Source: Desulfobulbus sp. (GTDB lineage: Bacteria; Desulfobacterota; Desulfobulbia; Desulfobulbales; Desulfobulbaceae). Taken from it: 64,000 nucleotides of DNA. Location of the stretch: assembly GCA_028684915.1 (NCBI GenBank), contig JAQUEZ010000002.1, positions 1-64,000 of the forward strand. The letters run 5' to 3'. Position numbers and translations under genes: made by a program. Position 1 is the first letter of the stretch; the number at the start of each line of letters is the position of its first letter. Of the stretch, positions 33,943 through 43,075 are shown one piece after another. Below the pieces are notes generated by a model. That model was not told where the DNA came from. It was given only the letters and a program-made list of their open reading frames with translations, and did no database searches.

Positions 33943-34227
33943 TTATCCTTCTACGCGACGAGCATTTGAAAAGCCGTAGAATCCTCTTTGTCCGGAAATG
34001 CTGGCACAATAATTTGCAAGTTCTTGGAGGTTAGGACCGCTTTGAAAACTACAAAACCAAACGCCAAGCAGTGAAAACCGAATTTTAACAGTCGGCCGCT
34101 GGAAAGAATCTCTATTTTGATTTGGATCACCTGAATCCGTAAATACGCTGCCGGATATTTCGATGCGATCAAACAACCAAGGCCTGGTGCATTTTTCGTA
34201 AGGTGTGGCCTCTTCGGATCGAATCAT
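33943..34227 (-). CDS. Hypothetical protein, 94 aa
   Basis: ATG at 34227 behind AGGTGAAAAT. Contains IEISGSVFTDSGDPNQNRDS and ANYCASISGQRGFYGFSNAR. No known domain. Confidence 0.45.
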   Translation of the reverse strand: MIRSEEATPYEKCTRPWLFDRIEISGSVFTDSGDPNQNRDSFQRPTVKIRFSLLGVWFCSFQSGPNLQELANYCASISGQRGFYGFSNARRVEG

Positions 34228-34255
34228 ATTTTCACCTGTCGAAAAAGAAAGAAAG

Positions 34256-34483
34256 TTATTGTTGATCAGAAAGAGGCATAGAAACAACATTCAGTCGTTC
34301 ACCGGTTATTTCTTCCAATACAGCAGAAAGTTTATACCCAAGCTGACTTGCTTTTTCCATTGTCCCTGCAATTGAATCGATCTCGAACATTTCTCCATAG
34401 CAGTCCGGCACATAAAAATTAATGGTTTTGGATCCGTCCGACAGTTTAACCTCTTTGACCATAATGCTTGCTGAATTAGCCAT
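34256..34483 (-). CDS. Hypothetical protein, 75 aa
   Basis: ATG at 34483 placed behind CCCTGGAGAAAAA; longer frames upstream lack a ribosome site and overlap the next gene. Contains EVKLSDGSKTINFYVPDCYG and an acidic helical C-terminus. Unknown. Confidence 0.5.
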   Translation of the reverse strand: MANSASIMVKEVKLSDGSKTINFYVPDCYGEMFEIDSIAGTMEKASQLGYKLSAVLEEITGERLNVVSMPLSDQQ

Positions 34484-34538
34484 TTTTTCTCCAGGGTATT
34501 TGTTTTGTCTGTTTATGGATAAATTACCCATTGGGTTT

Positions 34539-34766
34539 TTAATTGTCAAGAAATTCTTTCTGAGCCATTGTCCATCCCCGTATAAATTTAGCCAAGCTGT
34601 CCTTGGAATATCTACCCTCCATGTCACCAATTGCTTGTTCCGCAGGAAGGTTCGGGTTGAACGGGCCGAACCATAGATCATGCCAGCCTTTCCCATGGCA
34701 AGGGCTGGGGGTTTGTCGAGCCCAGGCTATGAAACTGTGATATCCGCAATCAAACATATCAGCCAT
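34539..34766 (-). CDS. Hypothetical protein, 75 aa
   Basis: Start behind GGGGGAGTTTCTTAA. The pattern SFIAWARQTPSPCHGKGWHDL followed by WFGPFN is seen in several small plasmid and phage proteins; no function known. Confidence 0.5.
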   Translation of the reverse strand: MADMFDCGYHSFIAWARQTPSPCHGKGWHDLWFGPFNPNLPAEQAIGDMEGRYSKDSLAKFIRGWTMAQKEFLDN

Positions 34767-34783
34767 TTAAGAAACTCCCCCGG

Positions 34784-34948
34784 TCACCAGGACCGACCAT
34801 TTTTCACGGCTTCAAGATCAGCCTCAGCGTGATCGATATAAGCTCGGTTTTTTTCTCTCTCCAGCTCGGTTTTGCCGCTTGAATGGTGGGCTTTTACTTT
34901 TTCGACTCTTTGTTCGTAAAATTCAATAAGTTCTGTCTGTGTTTTCAT
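34784..34948 (-). CDS. Small helical protein, 54 aa
   Basis: Starts MKTQTELIEFYEQRVEKVKA and continues as a charged helix to GRSW. Weak ribosome site; accepted because it is in the same direction and tightly spaced with the next gene. Confidence 0.4.
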   Translation of the reverse strand: MKTQTELIEFYEQRVEKVKAHHSSGKTELEREKNRAYIDHAEADLEAVKNGRSW

Positions 34949-35091
34949 AATTTTGTAAGTTGAAGATTATTGTTCTGAACCCGATAGTATTTGTTCATGT
35001 GCTATATTATACCCATTGGGTAAAATAAGTCAATAAAAAAACTTGCGGCGGAATAAACCGCCAGTGTTTTTTTAGGCATAAAAAAATAATA

Positions 35092-35178
35092 CACCCAAAT
35101 AACAAATAACAAATAACAAACAGCAAATAACGAAATAAGAAATAACAGCGTTATCAAATAACGAAATAACGAAATAAC
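35092..35178. repeat. AAATAAC short tandem repeats
   Basis: About ten copies of AAATAAC or AAATAACG in a row, with a small inverted element CGTTAT..ATAACG. Lies upstream of the type IV locus. Could be a protein-binding array or replication slippage product. Confidence 0.6.
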
Positions 35179-35331
35179 GCCGCTGGTCGCGGGGACTTTG
35201 GCCCTGGGGATCGGCCCAGCTTCCGGTTGGCCGCACGACCTCGGTCTGAATCGATGCGTATATGGATCGCAAGCTCACCTAGCCGCACCCTGAGAGGCTG
35301 TTTTTCCGTAGAATGAAAATAGATTATTGGC

Positions 35332-35360
35332 TTGAAAATCATTTGACTAACAAGTATGCT
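35332..35360 (+). promoter_or_regulatory. Possible promoter of csf5
   Basis: TTGAAA and TATGCT separated by 17 bp, each matching the sigma-70 consensus at four of six bases, about 90 bp before csf5. Plausible but unproven. Confidence 0.35.
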
Positions 35361-35447
35361 TTGAGCATTGAAATTTGCAGGGTGCAGCAAGGCGATTCTG
35401 GGCAACCAGAGCCTTTGGTTTAGACAAGAATTAACCAGGAGAAAACA

Positions 35448-36179
35448 ATGCAACCACAATGGATGGATTTGACTATCAACAATCTCAATGTGAAGCAGAA
35501 TATGTTTCCCGATAATTTGAGAGCTATACTTGCCAAACAAAATGATTCTGCTGATCCGAACAGATCAATAAGTAGAGAAATTTTTCATTATCAAGAAAAT
35601 GGTTTTCCGAATACTTCGCAATTTCCTCCATTCCGTATCTCGGCAAACGGTAGAACCGGCCATATTTATGCAGTCGGAGTAGATGCAGTTGAGTATCTTC
35701 AAGAAAATGGGCACAAAATAATGAGAATGATCAGCTCATTTAACGGCCAACCCGCACCAGAGCACCGATATACCGGGACCTATTCAATCCATCATATACC
35801 GTATTTGCGTCCATATTTTATTCCTCGAATGGTTATTAATAATTCCAGATCAAAATATTTAAAAATTCAAAATGATCTGAAAAACAACGTAATGACACCG
35901 GCAATTGCACAGATGATCGAGGATAAAATTAGGCAAGGCATCCTTGATCATGCGACTTTGATGGGGTGTCCGATAGATGAAGATTTCACCCTCGGTGATA
36001 TTGCCGTTGAAAGATTCACCTGTATCCCGGCAAAAGGAGGAAAATCTACTCGTTTTGTGACTGTCGCGGTCGGATTAACCTTCAGGGCCGGCCTGAGACT
36101 GGAAGGCGTTATTCATGTTGGTCACATGAAGGCCAAGGGATATGGGTTCATCCGTCGTGGCTCCGCGAACCGCAGTTAA
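35448..36179 (+). CDS. csf5: Csf5, type IV Cas6-like crRNA endonuclease
   Basis: 243 residues behind CCAGGAGAAAACA. The C-terminal glycine-rich loop of Cas6-like RAMP proteins is present (GVIHVGHMKAKGYGFIRRG), and LRLEG precedes it. Csf5 cleaves the CRISPR transcript within the repeat stem and stays bound to the crRNA. Its identity is supported by position next to array 1 and upstream of csf1-csf4. The last codons (ANRS, stop) are encoded by the first bases of the conserved CRISPR leader. One enzyme probably processes both arrays. Confidence 0.8.
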   Translation: MQPQWMDLTINNLNVKQNMFPDNLRAILAKQNDSADPNRSISREIFHYQENGFPNTSQFPPFRISANGRTGHIYAVGVDAVEYLQENGHKIMRMISSFNGQPAPEHRYTGTYSIHHIPYLRPYFIPRMVINNSRSKYLKIQNDLKNNVMTPAIAQMIEDKIRQGILDHATLMGCPIDEDFTLGDIAVERFTCIPAKGGKSTRFVTVAVGLTFRAGLRLEGVIHVGHMKAKGYGFIRRGSANRS

Positions 36180-36328
36180 ACGGGCTTGCCCGTATGGTTC
36201 GCACCTATTGAAATTATTGGCAAAATTATGCAAACCATCAAGATTGCGAGTACAAAATTTTGCCCGGTTTGACATTTCGCGGAAATCAGAAAATAAGGTC
36301 AAAGAGATCAATGTTTTCCTGGTCGGCG
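36164..36328 (+). promoter_or_regulatory. CRISPR leader of array 1
   Basis: 165 nt, aligning end to end with the 165-nt leader of array 2. Shared blocks: CGCGAACCGCAGTTA, GGTTCGCACC, GGCAAA.TTA, TTCGCGGAAA and AATAAGGT.AAAGAT. GCGAACC and GGTTCGC form an inverted repeat, here enclosing ACGGGC/GCCCGT. A TTGACA at 36269 followed 17 bp later by AATAAG is a candidate array promoter. Confidence 0.75.
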
Positions 36329-37486
36329 GGTTTATTGAATCTCGTTTCTGAGATTTGTTGAAAGCCGCTCAACTCGTCCAGCGCCATTTTACGCTCGTGG
36401 TTTATTGAATCTCGTTTCTGAGATTTGTTGAAAGGAGCAATGGATGATTGACTCGGAAGTCACCGAGGTCTGGGTTTATTGAATCTCGTTTCAAAGATTC
36501 GTTGAAAGGATGATCACGGACACAGCCCACAACCGCTCAATAGGATTTATTGAATCTCATTCCTGAGATTTGTTGAAAGAGCGGAGACGAGCCCGAGGGC
36601 CTGCTCGTAAGTCGGTTTATTAAATCTCGTTTCTGAGATTTGTTGAAAGGATGTATTGCATGGGAACCGGCAAACCATACAGTCGGTTTATTAAATCTCG
36701 TTTCTGAGATTTGTTGAAAGGATGTATTGCATGGGAACCGGCAAACCATACAGACGGTTTATTGAATCTCGTTTTTGAGATTCGTTGAAAGTCGCGGTCC
36801 TTTGTACCCGTGAAAGGCTGTCGCTCGGTTTATTGAATCTCGTTTCTGAGATTTGTTGAAAGGCAGAGACCCCGCGCCCATTACTAGCCACAGCAGCCGG
36901 TTTATTGAATCTCATTTCTGAGATTTGTTGAAAGAATTACTGGAGCACAAAAACATGGAAAGCAAAACGGATTAATTGAATCTCGTTTTTGAGATTTATT
37001 GAAATACCCCAAATCATCGGTATCACCAAAGCGTGTGTTTAATGGAATCATTATAACAGGATTTGTTTAAACAGGTAACGGGCAATGGAGCTGCGGTGTA
37101 TTCAGGATTTATTGAATCTCGTTTCTGAGATTCGTTGAAAGATGGGTGGGGATCGTGAATTGGTTATGTTTTCAGGTTTATTGAATCTGTTTTTTTAGAT
37201 TTGTTGAAAGATAATTCTTGCTTCTGAGAGCGCGCCCAGGAGCTTGGTTGATTGAATCTCTCTAGGGGGATTCGTTGAAAGGGATCATCTTCGGATGAAA
37301 TAATGTCGTCAGGTTGATTGAATCATTTTTTGGAAGATTCGTTGAAAGCATACAGTTACACTAGGACCGCGTTTAATCGGATGGTTGATTTAACTGTGAC
37401 TATCGCAGTTTGTTGAAAGTCGCCGCAGCGCTTGATCTATTATCGGGAAATAGGTTAATTGAATTTCATTTGAAATTCGTTGAAAC
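36329..37486 (+). CRISPR. CRISPR array 1, type IV-A
   Basis: Seventeen repeat or repeat-like units of 36 nt at about 70-nt spacing. The repeat reads GGTTTATTGAATCTCG, TTTCT, then GAGATTTGTTGAAAG; GAATCTC and GAGATT(C/T) form the stem. Repeats 1-9 (to 36934) are near-canonical. From 36970 they decay: 37037 is a divergent unit, 37312 is 37 nt, 37371 is stretched to 49 nt, 37453 shortened to 34 nt. Spacers are mostly 34-38 nt. Spacers 5 and 6 (36650 and 36721) are identical but for one base. Decay at the right end fits a leader on the left. Confidence 0.95.
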
Positions 37487-37580
37487 GGCCAATTCAAGAT
37501 GTAGATGTGCTCCACATGATTGGTCGCCCAAAGTTTAATTACGAAGATCAACAATACAAAAATCCTTCATAGGGAACAAA

Positions 37581-38357
37581 ATGTACAGATCGTCAAGAAT
37601 CATAGCGGAAGCGGTAAAGATAGAACCCTTCGGCAGTCATATTGCGGATCGGGATACTTTTTGCTGTATGTGCGGTGCTCCTATAGAAACAGGAGAAAAT
37701 GTCACGGAAAGCCCATTGAAAGGGCAGACAGCATTCACAGATGAACTTTCTATGGCCTTTGCAACGAGTCGAATGGCTTGTCAATGGTGTACTCCTTTTG
37801 TAGCGAAAGGCTATAGCAAGGCTAATATGGCTCTTGCTGCCAACAAGGTGCATACTAGGCAAGGTTCGTTTGTCCTCACAAAAGATGCAGAAAGGGTGGC
37901 GTTCTTTCTGCAACCACCATCTCCGCCCTATGTTGTTGTGCTCAATGAAGGGACCAACACCTTGCACCATGCTTGGTGTGCGGAGGTCACACTAGATAAT
38001 GAACAAATTGCGGTTCGATTTGGGAAACAAAATTTAATTATTCGCCATTCAAAATTGATGAAGGCTGTAGAATTATGCGAAGAAGCCGCTCAGCTATTGA
38101 ATGAGAATAATAATTCAAAAAATAAAGTGAAAAAAGTATTTACTCATCCATATAAAGTACTTGATCGCAATCTTTCAGACTTGAATCATGGCCAATTCAA
38201 AGACGATTCATTGCTTTTGGCACATACCAACCCAAGGATGGCTGAAATTCTTGATATTTTAAGTGATAACACCCTTGGCGAAACCTGGGCTCTTGCGGCT
38301 CTTGTGAAGGCAAAAAAAGAGGAACCGGTAATTAATCAGTTCAAACCAGTCTGTTAA
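37581..38357 (+). CDS. csf1: Csf1, type IV large-subunit (Cas8-like) protein
   Basis: 258 residues. A zinc-finger formed by CCMC (28-31) and CQWC (67-70) is the Csf1 hallmark. The middle (VAFFLQPPSPPYVVVLNEG, HHAWCAEVTLD) fits the family; the C-terminus is helical. Csf1 is the signature subunit of the type IV effector complex and likely contacts the crRNA 5' handle and target-flanking DNA. First of four contiguous csf genes; ribosome site AGGGAACAAA. Confidence 0.8.
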   Translation: MYRSSRIIAEAVKIEPFGSHIADRDTFCCMCGAPIETGENVTESPLKGQTAFTDELSMAFATSRMACQWCTPFVAKGYSKANMALAANKVHTRQGSFVLTKDAERVAFFLQPPSPPYVVVLNEGTNTLHHAWCAEVTLDNEQIAVRFGKQNLIIRHSKLMKAVELCEEAAQLLNENNNSKNKVKKVFTHPYKVLDRNLSDLNHGQFKDDSLLLAHTNPRMAEILDILSDNTLGETWALAALVKAKKEEPVINQFKPVC

Positions 38358-38396
38358 TCTTTATCAATCCAGATTCATCAAACTTTTGGAGGAATT

Positions 38397-39533
38397 ATGC
38401 TGAAAATAACTGCGGTTTTAAGAACAACCTCCCCGTTACATATCGCGAGCCCTGAGAGTGCGCGAGTTGATGTGGCGAAAGGCCGTATTCTGCGTGGTGC
38501 CGGCAATGTGCCGGGGACTGCCGCATGCACTGCGACTCAGACCCACAATATTCTGCTCACAAAGGGGCAGGTGGAGGACGGGCAGTATCCGAGCCGCAAC
38601 GTGCCTATCATCCCGTCAAATTCCATTCGTGGCCGGATTCGTAGGACTGCAGCGGCGGTGATCAAAGAGCACCTCCTCAAGCGCAACGAGAAGTTGACGC
38701 TTGACGCCTATCACACGCTCATGAGCGGCTCTCCCAACGGTTATCCAGACTCAGTGCTCCCTTCGGTGACCGAGTACCTGGACGCTTCCGTACACCCCTT
38801 TTTTGGCGTTTTCGGTGGCGGGCCGCGCATGTTGCCCTCTCGGCTGAAAACGGACACTGCCTACCCGATCAACGATGTGACCCTAGAGGCCGGTATTGTT
38901 CCTTCTTCCACCGAGGAACACGCGACAGATATCTGGAATACCCAGGCTGTCATGTTTCGGAAGGTTGATGAAGCGTTGACTATGACAGATCCGCAGATGC
39001 TGGACCTGATCGAGGATGTTGTCAACACGGTTGAGGACTGGCGGGAACTTACCACCAGTGTACCGGTTGAAACCGAGAATGAAGACGGAGACCAAAAGGA
39101 ATCAAATTTTCGTGGGGTCCGGACATGGGCGGGACATGAAATTGTCCGGGTCGGTACTTGTTTCCATTTCCAGGTCAGTGTCGAAAGTTTTGACGAAGCA
39201 CTTCGAGGTCTGTTTCTGAAAGCAATCGAGGGCTTTTTCAACCTGCAAAACTTGGGGGGTTGGTCACGGAATGGCTACGGCCGTTACAAGATGATCGATC
39301 CCAAGATGACTTTTTATGGCGAGAATCAGAAGATTGATACTCCGTTCATCAAATTGAATGCTGATGGCCGGTACGAACTCGACATGGAGGTCGATGAGGT
39401 GAAATCATATATTCTTGCACTCGATGAAGCTCTTGAATCTGTTACAGCGGCAGAGATAGAGAAGTATTGCGTGTTCTTGAAGAATGAAAAACCCGCAAAA
39501 CTCAAAGAGAAAATTCTGGCAGGAAAAAAATAA
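38397..39533 (+). CDS. csf2: Csf2, type IV Cas7-like backbone protein
   Basis: 378 residues behind GGAGGAATT. RAMP features: TTSPLHIASPE near the N-terminus, PIIPSNSIRGRIRRTAA around residue 68, and the glycine-rich NLQNLGGWSRNGYGRY at about 286. Multiple copies would coat the crRNA spacer. GC-richer than its neighbours. The stop shares a base with the csf3 start, indicating coupled translation. Confidence 0.85.
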   Translation: MLKITAVLRTTSPLHIASPESARVDVAKGRILRGAGNVPGTAACTATQTHNILLTKGQVEDGQYPSRNVPIIPSNSIRGRIRRTAAAVIKEHLLKRNEKLTLDAYHTLMSGSPNGYPDSVLPSVTEYLDASVHPFFGVFGGGPRMLPSRLKTDTAYPINDVTLEAGIVPSSTEEHATDIWNTQAVMFRKVDEALTMTDPQMLDLIEDVVNTVEDWRELTTSVPVETENEDGDQKESNFRGVRTWAGHEIVRVGTCFHFQVSVESFDEALRGLFLKAIEGFFNLQNLGGWSRNGYGRYKMIDPKMTFYGENQKIDTPFIKLNADGRYELDMEVDEVKSYILALDEALESVTAAEIEKYCVFLKNEKPAKLKEKILAGKK

Positions 39534-40192
39534 TGGCAACTCGACCGCTCAAGATCAGCTGGACGCTTTACCGGCCAATGATAAAGAACGATCATCCAAT
39601 TCACCTGGATGCCATTCTTGCTTGGGCCGCTGTAAGGATTGCAGAAGAGCAGGGCGTTGAAAATCATTTTGCAGCGCAAGAAGATTTACCACTTGCCAAG
39701 AATGATGATGGTATCTGGAAGGCCAGTATGTTGATCAAGAGAAACACTCGATCATCATTACTTTTTCCAATGACCAAACCATTCAATGTATACCTGGACG
39801 ATGCGAATATCTACTATCAAAAAAAGAATATCCTGTTTACGCCGGCGACAGGAAAATTCAAGGCGTTTGATCTCCGCCTGCAGGCCGGTTGGTGTTCCGA
39901 AGTGAATGCCTGGTGCATCGGTGATCCGGACAAGGTGAAGCACCTGTTGTCCCGGATTAGCAGCTTGGGCAAGCTCTCCAGAAACAATTTTGGGGCAATC
40001 AAGGATTTTTCAGTCAACGATGATCCTGCAGCCGAGAAATTGTGGCAAGTCAGAACGCTGCCGCTTGCCCTGGATCATCCGGTCCAACCGGGCTATGCCC
40101 GAGCAATGCGGGTCTGTGCGCCTCCATATTGGGACAAAACCAGACTTGAGGCCTGCCAAGTGCCAATTGACCCACAAGGACTTTGTGTTTAG
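39533..40192 (+). CDS. csf3: Csf3, type IV Cas5-like protein
   Basis: 219 residues overlapping the csf2 stop (TAATG). HLDAILAWAAVRIAEE near residue 24 and the glycine loop LGKLSRNNFGAIKDFSV at about residue 145 are typical of Csf3. It would cap the 5' handle of the crRNA in the complex. Confidence 0.85.
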   Translation: MATRPLKISWTLYRPMIKNDHPIHLDAILAWAAVRIAEEQGVENHFAAQEDLPLAKNDDGIWKASMLIKRNTRSSLLFPMTKPFNVYLDDANIYYQKKNILFTPATGKFKAFDLRLQAGWCSEVNAWCIGDPDKVKHLLSRISSLGKLSRNNFGAIKDFSVNDDPAAEKLWQVRTLPLALDHPVQPGYARAMRVCAPPYWDKTRLEACQVPIDPQGLCV

Positions 40193-40303
40193 CGATTTCC
40201 ACCGATAAATAATAGAATTTGCTATGCAGATTCGTTAAACGAATTTCTAAGGTATTTCACTTTAAAAAAATATGATTAATATAAAATTTGAGCAATCGCG
40301 AAA

Positions 40304-42616
40304 ATGAGATATACAGTATACTCTCCTGAAATTCCTGTTAGATATAGGGAAGATATAAGTAAGGGCAAAGCGGTTAAACTTTTCGCTTTGCAAGCCATTA
40401 AAAATGGATTGAATCCTGTGGCTTTGCCATCGGCTGAATTATCAAGGATTAGCTTGAATTTGACAGATGATGAAGAAGTTCTATTTAATCATGGTGTGCA
40501 ACGATCAATTCAAGTCGGGCTTAATTATCCTAACGGCAAGCTCATAGGTGCATATTGTTATGCTCAAATTCAAGAATTGATCAAAAAAGAACAATCAGAA
40601 ACCAAGCCTGAGCAATCAATCTTACGTCCAGATCAAGAGAAATATTATAAAGCTATCAGTGCAAGCATGGCCAAGGGGGGCATTGTCCTCGCTGAAGGCG
40701 GGACCGGTTTGGTGAAAAGCCGGGTCTTGGCCATGCTTGCCCGAGATGCCGTAAAGAATGGCGATGGGCCGGTTTGCATCGCCGCGCCGACGATTTCCGT
40801 GCTGCGCCACCTCTACGACGAGCTGAAACTGGTCCCGGATACTGAAGGCCTGCAGGTCGGCATTTTGCTTGGGAAAAGCCAATTTTTGAATCCGGATCGC
40901 TTGCATTTGATCCTTGGCGATCCAGAAAGTGTTGAGAAGATCGCAAGGTATGATGATTTGATGGAGTGGTGCAAACAAGGGTGCCCTCCACTCCAGGAAA
41001 CCGGATCAGATGTGCTCGACGAAATTTGTCTCGGAATACGCTATCTTTACGACGATTTGATGTTCCTGGCGCCTGAACTTGCCGGCACGGTGGGCCTGAC
41101 GCTGTTGGATAGCGCCAATTCAGATAATGAAGATGAAAATGCCGCATTGGAAGTTTATCGCGAGATGTTTGCCGCAAGTAAAGAGGTCGGCATAACATTG
41201 TGCTCCCATGCAATGCTTGCAATCCACATGAATTTTTTGAATTTCAACAATAATTCTGTTGGAATATTGCCACCATTCAAAACACTCTTGATAGATGAAG
41301 CGCATATATTGGAAATGACGGTTTCTAATATTAACACTTATGGATTATCAATATTTTCGTTACGAGCAACTTTAAGGCAAACAAATTTTGGATCAGCACA
41401 AGATCGAAAGGAAGCATTGAAATACTGCGAATTATTGATTGGAAATCATAAACAGGAAAACGTATTTCTTACGAGAAGAGATTTGAATGATAGTGGAAAT
41501 GGTTCAATTTTTTCTGATACATTGAAATTGCTCGAAGGTTTAGAGCAATCGATCCGGCAAATGTTTGGCCGGAAAAAACTTTCTACTTTCGTTCCCGAGT
41601 CATTTTCGCAACAGATTATAAAGGAAAGCCTTTATACTCTGAAGCGCATCAACAGCAAGGAATATCCTGTCAATATAAGGACTTCCCCGATTAAATGTTA
41701 CCCAAATTTTACCGTTGGCCCCGCTTCGGTCAAGCATCTTTTTGAGACACTCTGGAGCAAAGTAAAGGCCGCAGCTCTAGTATCTGCGACTCTTACCCTT
41801 CCTGGTATAGATGGGATTCCTAATGCCAATCATATCAAGAAAATTTTAAATATTCCGGCTCCACGATTAAACCTTACCGAGCCAGTGCGCCAAAAGTGGT
41901 TGTATTCTCCGGTGACTCTTCATGTACCTGGAAAAAATGAACTGGAACAATTTATACCTGCAACCATCACTGCTGATGAACTCAAAGGAAAAGAGGTTGA
42001 TTCGGAAACTCAGGAAAAATTCAACATTTGGTTTGATGCAGTAACAAGAAAGATTGATAAAATATCAATGGGTGCGAAAGGCGGAACGATTATCCTTCTG
42101 ACGAGTTATGCTCTTCTCGATAAATTCAAGGAAGCTGGCAGCTATTCAAGATTTTCCAACCGGATGATGTTTCACGACAGGGGCATTGCTTTTCAGCAAC
42201 AAAAGATGAATTTCATCAATCAATCGCTCCAAAATAAACGACCAGTTTGGTTTGCCCTGGGGAACGCCTGGACCGGCCTGGATATTTCCGGTCATCAATA
42301 TGATCTGCCTGCAAAAGAAGATAATCTTTTGACCGATCTGATTATTCCCAGAGTCCCTTTCGGGTTGAATACCAGCATGACCGGCCTCAGTCGCAATAAT
42401 TTTCAAGTAAATGAAGCGGGAAAATTAACTGTTTTCCCCACTTCCGGCCGGAACGATGCCGCCTTTCTGTTTAAACAGGGTATTGGGCGTCTTGTTCGAC
42501 GTGAAGGCGTTCCGGCAAAAAATCTGTGGGTCTTGGATGCCAGGATTTGGTTGAAGGACAGAAAAATGTATGGGGTTTTCCAGCAGATACTTGCGCCATA
42601 CAAGATAGCGGAGTGA
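40304..42616 (+). CDS. csf4: Csf4, DinG-type helicase of type IV-A
   Basis: 770 residues of the DinG/XPD superfamily-2 fold. DEAH is at about residue 330 (LLIDEAHILEM) and motif VI-like GIGRLVRREGVPA near residue 725. The Walker A region reads EGGTGLVKSR (about 131-140), where most DinG proteins have GTGTGKT or GTGTGKS, so the Gly before Lys is Val. Csf4 unwinds DNA in the 5'-3' direction and is required for interference in studied type IV-A systems. It lies at the end of the csf operon rather than the start as in many relatives. Confidence 0.85.
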   Translation: MRYTVYSPEIPVRYREDISKGKAVKLFALQAIKNGLNPVALPSAELSRISLNLTDDEEVLFNHGVQRSIQVGLNYPNGKLIGAYCYAQIQELIKKEQSETKPEQSILRPDQEKYYKAISASMAKGGIVLAEGGTGLVKSRVLAMLARDAVKNGDGPVCIAAPTISVLRHLYDELKLVPDTEGLQVGILLGKSQFLNPDRLHLILGDPESVEKIARYDDLMEWCKQGCPPLQETGSDVLDEICLGIRYLYDDLMFLAPELAGTVGLTLLDSANSDNEDENAALEVYREMFAASKEVGITLCSHAMLAIHMNFLNFNNNSVGILPPFKTLLIDEAHILEMTVSNINTYGLSIFSLRATLRQTNFGSAQDRKEALKYCELLIGNHKQENVFLTRRDLNDSGNGSIFSDTLKLLEGLEQSIRQMFGRKKLSTFVPESFSQQIIKESLYTLKRINSKEYPVNIRTSPIKCYPNFTVGPASVKHLFETLWSKVKAAALVSATLTLPGIDGIPNANHIKKILNIPAPRLNLTEPVRQKWLYSPVTLHVPGKNELEQFIPATITADELKGKEVDSETQEKFNIWFDAVTRKIDKISMGAKGGTIILLTSYALLDKFKEAGSYSRFSNRMMFHDRGIAFQQQKMNFINQSLQNKRPVWFALGNAWTGLDISGHQYDLPAKEDNLLTDLIIPRVPFGLNTSMTGLSRNNFQVNEAGKLTVFPTSGRNDAAFLFKQGIGRLVRREGVPAKNLWVLDARIWLKDRKMYGVFQQILAPYKIAE

Positions 42617-42623
42617 GTTAATC

Positions 42624-42902
42624 ATGTGTGAAATTGGATTTGGATCGGATTGCAAATATTCCTGGATATCTCAACCCGTTGCCCGGCGTGAACATACCTG
42701 CTGTGAGTGCGGGAGCCAGATTCAACGGGGAGAGCAGTACGAATTGATTCGTGGCGTTTGGGAAGGACGAATTGATTCCTACAAAACCTGTTCTTTCTGT
42801 GCGTCTGCTCGGGCCAGGGCGCATGGAGATTTTGAGTTGAATAGCGACGAAGGTTTTCCGTTTGGCCAGCTATGGGAATGCGTTGGATGGGATTATCAGT
42901 AG
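42624..42902 (+). CDS. Small zinc protein downstream of csf4
   Basis: 92 residues starting eight bases after csf4. The motif HTCCECGSQIQRGEQYELIRG, with a second pair CSFC, resembles the Csf1 zinc region (CCMCGAPIETGE). Proteins of this size and pattern are also found in phages without CRISPR, so relation to Csf1 is unproven. Position between csf4 and the second leader makes it a candidate accessory gene. Confidence 0.6.
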   Translation: MCEIGFGSDCKYSWISQPVARREHTCCECGSQIQRGEQYELIRGVWEGRIDSYKTCSFCASARARAHGDFELNSDEGFPFGQLWECVGWDYQ

Positions 42903-42910
42903 CGCGGATT

Positions 42911-43075
42911 CGCGAACCGCAGTTAGCCATAATTAGCAGAGTGGTTCGCACCCTTTGTAATTACAGGCAAAGTTACGAAGATCCTCGGAATTGTGAGTAT
43001 GGAACTGTGTTTAACACGACAGTTCGCGGAAACGATCAAATAAGGTGAAAGATACCAGTCTGTTCTTGGTCGGCC
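42911..43075 (+). promoter_or_regulatory. CRISPR leader of array 2
   Basis: 165 nt homologous to the array 1 leader, beginning CGCGAACCGCAGTTA. It keeps the GCGAACC/GGTTCGC inverted repeat, TTCGCGGAAA and AATAAGGT. The TTGACA box of leader 1 is ACGACA here, so promoter strength may differ. Confidence 0.75.

Noticed and set aside
35092..35178. AAATAAC repeats considered as origin iterons
   Set aside because: No initiator gene is adjacent and the unit is only seven bases; simple tandem repeat is enough to explain it.
36537..36915. Minus-strand frames inside CRISPR array 1
   Set aside because: Translated repeats and spacers; repeating motifs such as FQQISETRFNKP come from the array itself.
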